This document shows positions 1 to 4,529 of a DNA stretch of 10,125 nucleotides, one piece after another (the stretch's first letter is position 1; every line of letters starts with the position of its first letter). The stretch is from Campylobacterota bacterium (GTDB lineage: Bacteria; Campylobacterota; Campylobacteria; Campylobacterales; Sulfurovaceae), in contig QMKT01000049.1 in NCBI GenBank assembly GCA_003646505.1, forward strand, positions 1 to 10,125, given 5' to 3'. The notes under the pieces were generated by a model, which saw nothing but the letters and a program-made list of their open reading frames with translations, searched no databases and was not told the origin of the DNA. A program made the translations under genes and the position numbers.

Positions 1-43
1 ACTACTTTGTTGTAGTGAAAAAATATTTTAAGGGAGTAAGCAT

Positions 44-235
44 ATGCCAAAAATGAAAAGTGTAAAAGGCGCTGTTAAGCGTTTTAAAGTTAAAAAAAGC
101 GGCAAGATCAAAAGAGGAACTGCATATAGAAGTCACATTCTAACTAAGGTTGACGGTGGTCACCATAGAAGTATGAGAAGTCCTAAATATGTTGATGGCG
201 CTGATGCTAAAAACATTAAAGAGATGATCAACTAA
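44..235 (+). CDS. rpmI: 50S ribosomal protein L35
   Basis: This 63-residue protein is a component of the large ribosomal subunit. It is very basic, begins MPKMKS and has the L35 pattern of a K-rich N-terminal half (VKRFKVKKSGKIKRG) followed by a His/Arg segment (SHILTKVDGGHHRSMR), at the family's usual length. The ATG is preceded by AGGGAG at 31-36 with good spacing. rplT follows 127 bp downstream, the standard infC-rpmI-rplT order; infC would lie just outside the left edge, and no convincing infC tail is readable in bases 1-43. A small inverted repeat (ACTAC/GTAGT, 1-16) sits at the window edge and cannot be judged. Confidence 0.97.
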   Translation: MPKMKSVKGAVKRFKVKKSGKIKRGTAYRSHILTKVDGGHHRSMRSPKYVDGADAKNIKEMIN

Positions 236-247
236 GAAATTAGGTTC

Positions 248-265
248 ATTTTTTAAAGCTATAAT
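248..265 (+). promoter_or_regulatory. Probable sigma-70 promoter for rplT
   Basis: A perfect TATAAT lies at 260-265 behind a T-rich stretch (ATTTTTTAAAGC). This is the style of Campylobacterota housekeeping promoters, where the -35 box is weak. The same TTTTTTA(A)GCTATA look recurs before the tRNA genes of this window. It would give rplT its own transcript with a leader of about 90 nt, in addition to read-through from rpmI. A short C4/G4 hairpin (266-279) lies at the presumed transcript start. Confidence 0.5.
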
Positions 266-362
266 CCCCCGATTAGGGGCAAGTTCAAACAGAGAAAATG
301 TTTGACACCTACTATAACTGGCTTGCAAAAGTTACAGTACAAGTATAAGGTAAAGGATAACC

Positions 363-719
363 ATGAGAGTTAAAACGGGTGTCGTAAGAACTAGACGACA
401 TAAAAGACTATTAAAACAAGCTAGAGGGTTCTACAGTGGTAGAAGAAAACACTTCAGAAAAGCCAAAGAACAACTTGAGCGTTCATTAGTATATGCTTAC
501 AGAGATAGAAGACAAAAGAAAAGAGATTTCAGAAGATTATGGATTACGCGTATTAATGCGGCTACAAGACTTAATGGGATGAATTACTCTACATTTATGC
601 ATGGTTTAAAGCTAGCTAACATTGAACTTGACAGAAAAATTCTTGCTGATATGGCGATGAATGCTCCTGAATCATTTACAAAAGTAGCTGATGCTTCTAA
701 AGCAGCACTTGCTAAATAA
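363..719 (+). CDS. rplT: 50S ribosomal protein L20
   Basis: L20 binds 23S rRNA and is essential for early assembly of the large subunit. The 118-residue product has the family's usual length and its signatures: [23 protein letters not shown] at the N-terminus, the basic [12 protein letters not shown] helix, and [21 protein letters not shown] in the middle. AAAGGAT lies just upstream of the ATG. The gene is last in the rpmI-rplT unit and is followed 24 bp later by a strong hairpin terminator. In other bacteria L20 represses its own operon by binding the leader mRNA; no such site could be identified by eye here. Confidence 0.98.
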   Translation: MRVKTGVVRTRRHKRLLKQARGFYSGRRKHFRKAKEQLERSLVYAYRDRRQKKRDFRRLWITRINAATRLNGMNYSTFMHGLKLANIELDRKILADMAMNAPESFTKVADASKAALAK

Positions 720-743
720 TTAACTTCTTAGTTAACTATTTCT

Positions 744-773
744 TGAGGAGTTTCGGCTCCTCATCCCCTTTTT
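744..773 (+). terminator. Rho-independent terminator after rplT
   Basis: The arms TGAGGAG (744-750) and CTCCTCA (757-763) form a perfect 7-bp stem around the loop TTTCGG, followed by TCCCCTTTTT. This ends the ribosomal-protein transcript. It is also the first element of the dispersed repeat found again at 7481. Confidence 0.85.
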
Positions 774-885
774 AATATTTCCCAAAATTATTTTATTATT
801 GTTTAAATCTGGTTTGAGCTTTTCTTCATTCCTTTTCTTTTTTGTTCCACAACAAAATAGAAAACGAACCCAAAAGAAAAAAGTG
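744..885. repeat. Dispersed intergenic repeat, copy 1
   Basis: This stretch of about 140 bp aligns along its length with 7481-7620. Shared blocks in order are GGAGTTT-GGCTCCTCA, CCCCTT, ATTTTATTATTGTTT, GGTTTGAG, a T/C-rich tract and CAAAAGAAAAAA. Inside it is an inverted repeat: arms 833-846 and 851-864 (TTTTCTTTTTTGTT against AACAAAATAGAAAA, one mismatch) around CCAC. Both copies lie between convergent genes, and both start with the hairpin downstream of the plus-strand gene. No coding potential is seen. It looks like a REP/MITE-type or terminator-associated intergenic element. Confidence 0.7.
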
Positions 886-963
886 TGAAGAACTGTCGTG
901 GGCTAATATATATGGTTGTGATCTTGATTTAGTTAGGCGGTAGAAATTACCTTATACGCAGAG

Positions 964-1001
964 AAAATTTGACAACACTATTTAAAGTATGTCAAATTTT
1001 T
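964..1001. terminator. Long AT-rich hairpin, possible bidirectional terminator
   Basis: The arms AAAATTTGACA (964-974) and TGTCAAATTTT (990-1000) are a perfect 11-bp inverted repeat. ACT/AGT inside the 15-nt loop can add pairs. The 3' arm runs into T5 on the plus strand and the other arm gives T4 on the minus strand. It lies just beyond the heptamer array downstream of the FTR-rhodanese gene, so it probably ends that minus-strand transcript and may also back up the rplT terminator. The rest of 886-963 shows nothing recognisable. Confidence 0.55.
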
Positions 1002-1035
1002 ATTCACTATTCACTATTCACTATTCACTATTCAC
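1001..1035. repeat. Heptamer tandem array, 5 x TATTCAC
   Basis: Five exact head-to-tail copies of TATTCAC (minus strand GTGAATA) end 7 bp before the stop codon of the minus-strand FTR-rhodanese gene. Read in the gene's direction each unit contains TGA and each junction TAG. A 7-bp period is not a multiple of three, so all three frames are closed. A longer array of a different heptamer occupies the equivalent place behind ilvD. Confidence 0.95.
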
Positions 1036-1036
1036 T

Positions 1037-1050
1037 CGAGGCTAGCCTCG
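1037..1050. repeat. 14-bp perfect palindrome spanning a stop codon
   Basis: CGAGGCTAGCCTCG is its own reverse complement. Its centre CTAG contains the stop codon of the FTR-rhodanese gene (1042-1044). As RNA it folds as a 5-bp stem with a CTAG loop. No T tract follows directly, so it is not a standard terminator by itself. Confidence 0.8.
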
Positions 1051-1779
1051 CTGTGTTTCTCCAGAAAATCCGATGATTCCTGGTCTTAGGTTGCATACGT
1101 TTTCGAAACCCATACCTTTCATGGCATGTTGTACTTGGAAACTTCTGCTTCCTGAGTGACAGTAAACGATAATATTTTCTTTTTTCTTCCCTGCGAGTGC
1201 TTCTACTTTGGCATAGAATTGTGAAGTAGGAACTAGAATATCTGTACCCACAATGTGACCCATTTTGAACTCCATGTGTTCTCTGGTATCTACAAGGGTA
1301 AAGTTTACCATACCTAGGTTCTTTGCCTCTATAAGTGCCTCTAATTCATCACCATCTAGTTGCTCTTCTTTTAGAAGAACTGCTGCTTCCTCTGTAGTTA
1401 GGCCACGTGAGTGTTGGTGTACCACTTCTTCTATCTCGTCATGTTGTGCTTGTGCTGCTGCGTATTCTGGTGTACAGAAGATACCACAGTGACAGAGTCC
1501 ATCTTCAGGGATCTCTTTTTCTATGGCTGGCTTGCATGGACAAACACGGTTGTCTGCGGCTTTTTGTTCTTCTTTCGTCTCACCAATGACCATAAAACAA
1601 GGGCAAAACTGTTTGCCATAAATGAGTTTATTTCTAGCAAGCCCCATGGTTACACCTTCATTAACTTCATCATTTGGGTTTTGTACCCAACCAAATTGCT
1701 TGTTTACTTTTTCTACAAAAGACCATGTTTTTTCTAGCTGTGCTTGAAATTCATCTGAATTCATATCTATTTGTTGCAT
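1042..1779 (-). CDS. Ferredoxin:thioredoxin reductase catalytic domain-rhodanese fusion
   Basis: This 245-residue cytoplasmic protein has two domains. Residues about 5-104 match the catalytic beta chain of ferredoxin:thioredoxin reductase, with the CPC (59-61), CPC (80-82) and CHC (96-98) motifs that hold a 4Fe-4S cluster next to a redox-active disulfide; C102 is an extra Cys. Residues about 125-245 are a rhodanese domain with LVDTREHMEFKMGHI and the active loop C207-HSGSRS, which would carry a persulfide. The fusion suggests electron flow to, or reduction of, a protein thiol or sulfane sulfur. Spacing between the Cys motifs (18 and 13 residues) is longer than in plant-type FTR (16 and 8). 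AAAGGATAATA precedes the ATG, and this ribosome site overlaps the stop codon of the lipoprotein gene upstream (9-nt gap), so the two are translationally linked. The physiological partner is unknown. Confidence 0.88.
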   Translation of the reverse strand: MQQIDMNSDEFQAQLEKTWSFVEKVNKQFGWVQNPNDEVNEGVTMGLARNKLIYGKQFCPCFMVIGETKEEQKAADNRVCPCKPAIEKEIPEDGLCHCGIFCTPEYAAAQAQHDEIEEVVHQHSRGLTTEEAAVLLKEEQLDGDELEALIEAKNLGMVNFTLVDTREHMEFKMGHIVGTDILVPTSQFYAKVEALAGKKKENIIVYCHSGSRSFQVQHAMKGMGFENVCNLRPGIIGFSGETQRG

Positions 1780-1788
1780 TATTATCCT

Positions 1789-2358
1789 TTAGTTTGTAGC
1801 GTTATTTTCTATATTATTTGTTATTTCATCAAATTCTTGTACAAAAACTTGGATTTTCTTACCCCAGTCTTCAAGCATGTTTTGCGTTTTATTAAGGTCA
1901 ATATGTATATGTTTTTCATTGATCTCTACACCGGCTTCTTTTGTATCTATAATACCTTTTTCCAGGTCGGCAGATATTTTCTTCATTTGCACATCCAATT
2001 TTTTACTTAAATCGTTAAAAAATTCTTTGGTTTTGTTTGTATCTATGGTGATACTGTCGTTCTCCATATGAATACCCATTTGGTTTAGTTGGGCATTTTT
2101 ATGTTCAAGTGAATGTTTTTCTTCTTTTATAGGTGTTTGTTGTAGGTTGTCTTCTAGAGGTATTTTCGCTTGAATCACTTCTTTTTGGAGCTTTTCTATT
2201 TCAATTTTTCCTGCTTGAAGTTCTGCAAGTACTTCTGCTCTTGCCTGTTGTGCTATTTTGGCATCATGTTTGGCTTGTGCTTCTTCATCAAGTTGTTTTT
2301 TATCCTGGCATCCGGTCAGAGAGAGTAGCAGAGTAAGTGTAACAAGTAGGTAGCGCAT
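1789..2358 (-). CDS. Coiled-coil lipoprotein with a duplicated C-terminal segment
   Basis: The family is not recognised. The 189-residue product has a hydrophobic leader ending in LSLTGC, a good lipobox with C17 as the lipidated residue, so it should be anchored in the cell envelope. Residues 18-90 are charged and helical (Ala/Glu/Lys/Gln-rich, coiled-coil-like). Residues about 95-136 and 143-183 appear to be two copies of one unit: GIHMENDSITIDTNKTKEFF aligns with GVEINEKHIHIDLNKTQNML, each followed by an amphipathic helix. There is no Cys after the lipid anchor. AAAGGAT lies 11 nt before the ATG, with its own TATAAT further upstream. It is co-transcribed with the FTR-rhodanese gene, which places a surface or periplasmic lipoprotein with a cytoplasmic thiol enzyme; the link is unexplained. 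Confidence 0.8.
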   Translation of the reverse strand: MRYLLVTLTLLLSLTGCQDKKQLDEEAQAKHDAKIAQQARAEVLAELQAGKIEIEKLQKEVIQAKIPLEDNLQQTPIKEEKHSLEHKNAQLNQMGIHMENDSITIDTNKTKEFFNDLSKKLDVQMKKISADLEKGIIDTKEAGVEINEKHIHIDLNKTQNMLEDWGKKIQVFVQEFDEITNNIENNATN

Positions 2359-2385
2359 AGGTATCCTTTAAAAATAAGTAGATAC

Positions 2386-2412
2386 ATTATACTATGATTT
2401 CTAAAAGTGAGG
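2386..2412 (-). promoter_or_regulatory. Promoter of the lipoprotein/FTR-rhodanese operon
   Basis: On the minus strand a perfect TATAAT occupies 2391-2386, about 28 nt ahead of the lipoprotein ATG. It is preceded by CACTTTTAGAAATCATAG, with no clear -35 box. It lies directly after the terminator of the upstream Cys-rich gene, so the two transcription units are separate. Confidence 0.6.
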
Positions 2413-2438
2413 TAAAAGACCCACCCCTAGAGGGTGGG
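2412..2438 (-). terminator. Terminator after the secreted Cys-rich gene
   Basis: GGGTGGG (2432-2438) and CCCACCC (2420-2426) form a 7-bp GC-only stem save one A-T pair, with a 5-nt loop. On the minus strand it is followed by TCTTTTACC. It ends the DoxX-Cys-rich transcript. Confidence 0.8.
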
Positions 2439-2467
2439 GAGGAGGAAGATGAAGCGTTATGGGTAGA

Positions 2468-2707
2468 TTATCCACATTTTTTAGTTGCAGGTTTTTTCTC
2501 TCCGCCACATTTACCGTCTTGACATTTCATAGCTTTTTTATCGCCTTCACATTTTTGTGACTTTTTACTGCTGTCACATTTTCCATTGTCACATTTTTTC
2601 TCAGTTTTTTTACTGTCCCCACATTTACCTTCACCACATTTACCCTCTGCTGTTGCCAATGTAAATGTTAGCGCTATTGCTCCGAGTAAGATAAGTAATT
2701 TTTTCAT
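2468..2707 (-). CDS. Secreted Cys/Lys-rich GKC-repeat protein, HvfA/bufferin-like precursor candidate
   Basis: The 79-residue product has a Sec signal peptide (MKKLLILLGAIALTFTLATA) with an AxA site after residue 20. The mature protein therefore begins directly with two tandem EGKCG pentapeptides (21-30). It has 59 residues, 8 Cys and about 18 Lys. Further motifs are NGKCD (41-45) and DGKCG (64-68), and Cys are at 24, 29, 39, 44, 53, 62, 67 and 78. EGKCG is the core motif of HvfA-type precursors, whose Cys are modified by MNIO (DUF692) enzymes into copper-binding groups. No such enzyme is nearby, so modification is unproven. AAAAGGAAAT precedes the ATG. The gene lies 32 bp behind DoxX, apparently in one transcript, and a strong terminator follows. 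The alternative is an unmodified periplasmic metal-binding protein. Confidence 0.85.
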   Translation of the reverse strand: MKKLLILLGAIALTFTLATAEGKCGEGKCGDSKKTEKKCDNGKCDSSKKSQKCEGDKKAMKCQDGKCGGEKKPATKKCG

Positions 2708-2739
2708 GATATTTCCTTTTAATTGTTAATTGATTGTAG

Positions 2740-3177
2740 TTATTGTTCTTCACCAAATAAAAGGTGATCTAAACTAAGTTTTCCGGCTCCTAGTGAAGCA
2801 AAGAGTGCTAAAAACAACATATAGTACAGAGGGATCTCAAAACCATTATCTCCAGCACTAAATCCATGGCCTAAATGGACCGTTGTAATAGCAACAACCA
2901 TGATGACCATTAGAGGTATAGAGATAAGTCTTGTAAAGAGGCCTAGTGTTAATAATATTACACCCAATATCTCAGTGCTTGCAGCCATATAGGCATTAAG
3001 TGTAGGAAAGGGAATACCCATAGACTCAAACCAGGTAGCAACACTGCCTATATCGGACCACTTTTGCATTGCCGGGTCATAAAAACCGTAGGCCACTGCA
3101 AGCCTTGCCAACAGCAAAGAGAGACTTTGTCCATGGTTGAGTATATTTCTTGTAAGGGTATGTATTTGACTTAACAT
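2740..3177 (-). CDS. DoxX-family integral membrane protein
   Basis: The 145-residue protein has about four membrane segments (roughly residues 18-36, 60-80, 84-105 and 113-132). It shows DoxX-family features: an N-terminal LLLARLAVAYGFY, a K-W-S...A-W-F...GIPFP segment, E-I-L-G-V in the second helix, and GLFTRLISIPLMVIMVVA followed by a His-rich loop (TVHLGHGF). The family's function is poorly known. DoxX members recur beside small Cys-rich secreted peptides in Hvf and bufferin loci, and the 79-residue Cys-rich gene here follows 32 bp downstream. GAAGGAGATCAA before the ATG is the strongest ribosome site in this cluster. The promoter has a perfect TATAAT and a TACAC-repeat motif upstream. Confidence 0.87.
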   Translation of the reverse strand: MLSQIHTLTRNILNHGQSLSLLLARLAVAYGFYDPAMQKWSDIGSVATWFESMGIPFPTLNAYMAASTEILGVILLTLGLFTRLISIPLMVIMVVAITTVHLGHGFSAGDNGFEIPLYYMLFLALFASLGAGKLSLDHLLFGEEQ

Positions 3178-3214
3178 TTGATCTCCTTCGTTGACTATTT
3201 GTTGTTACTAGAGA

Positions 3215-3257
3215 ATTATAGTATGAAGGTTGTGTAATGTCTGTGTATCGCAGTGTA
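3215..3257 (-). promoter_or_regulatory. DoxX promoter with TACAC direct-repeat operator candidate
   Basis: On the minus strand TATAAT lies at 3220-3215, 38 nt ahead of the DoxX ATG. Ten bases further upstream the motif TACACNNACATTACACA (3247-3231) begins. TACAC units sit at 3257-3253, 3247-3243 and 3236-3232, that is 10 and 11 bp apart, one helical turn. The same 17-bp motif stands at the same distance from the -10 box of the Cys-rich lipoprotein gene (3909-3925). The spacing is what OmpR-type response regulators use; the regulator itself is not in the window. Confidence 0.6.
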
Positions 3258-3276
3258 GAAATGAAGAAAATATGTT

Positions 3277-3540
3277 TTAGTTATTGCCACATTTCCCTTC
3301 AGCACACTTCCCTCCAGACACACATTTTTTTGCAGGTACTGTTTTTGTTTCCCTCTTCTCGGTATCCCCGCCGCATTTTCCTGGCGCACATTTCCCTGCT
3401 TCACATTTCATAAAGGGTTCCAGCTTTTTTTCTTTTGTGGAGTCATAAGTTTCAAATGCACCTTCAGAGTATAGAATATAGGTTAAGATGGCAGCGAGTA
3501 TAGCAAAAATTGCTACGGAGTAGAGTAAAAACTTTTTCAT
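3277..3540 (-). CDS. Membrane-anchored Cys-rich GKC-repeat protein
   Basis: The 87-residue protein has one N-terminal hydrophobic segment (about residues 4-24) without an obvious cleavage site or lipobox, so it is probably an uncleaved anchor with the Cys-rich part in the periplasm. Cys are at 46, 51, 56, 73, 79 and 84, in AGKCA (48-52), PGKCG (53-57), GGKCA (76-80) and EGKCG (81-85). Its KCEAGKC-xx-GKC (45-56) and AKKC-x-S-x-GKC (70-79) blocks recur in the lipoprotein encoded just upstream (36-47 and 56-65), so the two are paralogous outside the anchor. CAGGGAA precedes the ATG at a rather long spacing. Function is not known; periplasmic metal binding is the likely role, with Cys modification possible. 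Confidence 0.82.
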   Translation of the reverse strand: MKKFLLYSVAIFAILAAILTYILYSEGAFETYDSTKEKKLEPFMKCEAGKCAPGKCGGDTEKRETKTVPAKKCVSGGKCAEGKCGNN

Positions 3541-3554
3541 AGATATATGTTCCC

Positions 3555-3609
3555 TGTAATGTATATTTTGATACTTCAGTATAGAAGCGTATGTAGGTAT
3601 AGAAGTATA
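3555..3609 (-). promoter_or_regulatory. Upstream region of the membrane-anchored Cys-rich gene
   Basis: On the minus strand TATACT boxes occur at 3583-3578 and 3609-3604. The nonamer GTATAGAAG (plus strand) is repeated at 3579-3587 and 3597-3605, 18 bp apart, which may be a duplicated promoter element. An ACATTACA core at 3562-3555 resembles part of the motif seen at the DoxX and lipoprotein promoters, but it lies by the ribosome site, not at -35. Which box is used cannot be decided by eye. Confidence 0.35.
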
Positions 3610-3610
3610 A

Positions 3611-3647
3611 CATAAAAAGAAGAAACTCTCTCTAGAGAAGAGAGAGT
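3611..3647 (-). terminator. Terminator after the Cys-rich lipoprotein gene
   Basis: ACTCTCTCT (3625-3633) and AGAGAGAGT (3639-3647) form a perfect 9-bp stem around a 5-nt loop. On the minus strand it is followed by TTCTTCTTTTTATG. The lipoprotein gene is therefore its own transcription unit. Confidence 0.85.
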
Positions 3648-3659
3648 GAGGAGGTAGGA

Positions 3660-3863
3660 CTATTTACCACACTTACCGCTAGATGCACATTTCTTGGCAC
3701 CATCACATTTTGGCGCACCTTTACATTTTCCAGCTTGACATTTTCCTGCCTCGCACTTTTGCGCAGTTTGACATTTTGCAGCTTCTGCATCACTACCTTT
3801 TGTGCAACCTGTGAACCCTACCATCGCTAAACCCACAAGGGCTGTAAAAACTAAATTTTTCAT
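3660..3863 (-). CDS. Cys-rich GKC-repeat lipoprotein
   Basis: The 67-residue product has a lipoprotein signal peptide ending in GFTGC, with C20 as the lipidated residue. The mature part (47 residues after C20) carries seven more Cys (31, 37, 42, 47, 53, 59, 65) and many Lys, in AGKC (39-42), AGKC (44-47) and SGKCG (62-66). Blocks 36-47 and 56-65 match the membrane-anchored neighbour nearly residue for residue. TAGGAGA lies 7 nt before the ATG. The promoter upstream carries the TACAC-repeat motif shared with DoxX, and a strong terminator follows the gene. It has no canonical EGKCG, so if MNIO modification depends on that pentapeptide this paralogue may be unmodified. A lipid-anchored metal-binding protein is the simplest reading. 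Confidence 0.84.
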   Translation of the reverse strand: MKNLVFTALVGLAMVGFTGCTKGSDAEAAKCQTAQKCEAGKCQAGKCKGAPKCDGAKKCASSGKCGK

Positions 3864-3892
3864 CTTTGTCTCCTAGTATTTTATGACGATGA

Positions 3893-3925
3893 AGTATAAT
3901 AGTTTTTATGTGTAATGTGCGTGTA
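3893..3925 (-). promoter_or_regulatory. Promoter of the Cys-rich lipoprotein with shared operator motif
   Basis: On the minus strand the -10 box TATACT is at 3898-3893. The motif TACACNNACATTACACA runs 3925-3909 and ends 10 bp before the -10 box, exactly as at DoxX. Its two TACAC units (3925-3921 and 3914-3910) are 11 bp apart. Confidence 0.6.
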
Positions 3926-3944
3926 GTTGGTTTTGCACTCTGAG

Positions 3945-3959
3945 TACACACTATATGAT
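3945..3959 (+). promoter_or_regulatory. Weak promoter candidate for the dehydrogenase operon
   Basis: TATGAT at 3954-3959 is 32 nt before the ATG of the subunit-3 gene. Directly before it is TACACA (3945-3950), an inverted half-site relative to the operator at 3909-3925. The two divergent promoters share 128 bp, so one regulator could affect both. Confidence 0.35.
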
Positions 3960-3991
3960 TATGATTAGTAAAAAATTTAGAAAAGACAGAG

Positions 3992-4495
3992 ATGATAAAA
4001 AAAAGAAGACAATTTTTAGTGTTAAGTTCAATACTTGGACTTTCACCTTATGTTCATGCAAAAAGTATGACTACGTATGACAAAGCATTTAAAAAAATAG
4101 AACCAACCATTGCAGCAGTGCAGGAACACATGTTTCCTAAAGGCAGTAAGTTACCTTCTGCCAAAATGATGAATGCCACTCAGTTTTTGTTTGAAACTAT
4201 CACCCATAAAAGTTTTGATAAAGATATACGCGCGTTTGTTCTTGAAGGTGCTGAAGAGTTAGTCTTGCGAGAAAAAGATTTTACTTCCATGACTTCTGGA
4301 GATAAAGAGAAAGCCTTACGTGCATATGAAGAGACAAACTATGGAAGCTCCTGGTTGTCACGTATTATGACATTAGCGATGGAAGGCATGTTCTGTGATC
4401 CTGTATATGGTTCAAATGTCAATGAATCAGGATGGAAAGCGATTAATGCTTACGGTGGATTTCCAAGACCAAAAACAAGGTATATTGAAGTATGA
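3992..4495 (+). CDS. Gluconate 2-dehydrogenase subunit 3-like protein, Tat-exported
   Basis: This is the small subunit of a periplasmic flavin-dependent sugar-acid/alcohol dehydrogenase. The 167-residue protein starts with a twin-arginine signal (KKRRQFLVL, Arg 5-6) and a VHA cleavage site after residue 23. The family's C-terminal block is present: GMFCDPVYG (132-140), ESGW (145-148) and GGFPRP. In this family the small subunit carries the Tat signal and escorts the signal-less GMC subunit across the membrane. That fits here, since the flavoprotein encoded 34 bp downstream has no export signal. The ribosome site is weak (GACAGAG directly before the ATG). The two-gene layout resembles the gluconate dehydrogenase locus of Campylobacter. 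No cytochrome c subunit is encoded here. Confidence 0.87.
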   Translation: MIKKRRQFLVLSSILGLSPYVHAKSMTTYDKAFKKIEPTIAAVQEHMFPKGSKLPSAKMMNATQFLFETITHKSFDKDIRAFVLEGAEELVLREKDFTSMTSGDKEKALRAYEETNYGSSWLSRIMTLAMEGMFCDPVYGSNVNESGWKAINAYGGFPRPKTRYIEV

Positions 4496-4529
4496 CAAGT
4501 ATTAAAATACAGTACAAGCGAGTCACTAA

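Noticed and set aside
1..16. ACTAC/GTAGT hairpin at the left edge as a terminator or infC tail
   Set aside because: It is cut by the window edge, has no T run, and no reading frame there looks like the end of InfC.
236..362. L20-binding autoregulatory leader between rpmI and rplT
   Set aside because: Only a short C4/G4 hairpin is visible; nothing resembling the L20 target in 23S rRNA could be identified by eye.
744..1035. Insertion sequence or integrated element between rplT and the FTR-rhodanese gene
   Set aside because: No transposase frame, no clear terminal inverted repeats and no target-site duplication; only short repeats are present.
1265..1737. Plus-strand open frames opposite the FTR-rhodanese gene
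   Set aside because: They are antisense shadows of a gene with clear Fe-S and rhodanese motifs, and they lack ribosome sites.
3216..3404. Minus-strand open frame of 62 codons overlapping the membrane-anchored Cys-rich gene
   Set aside because: It overlaps in another frame, has no ribosome site, and runs through the DoxX promoter region.
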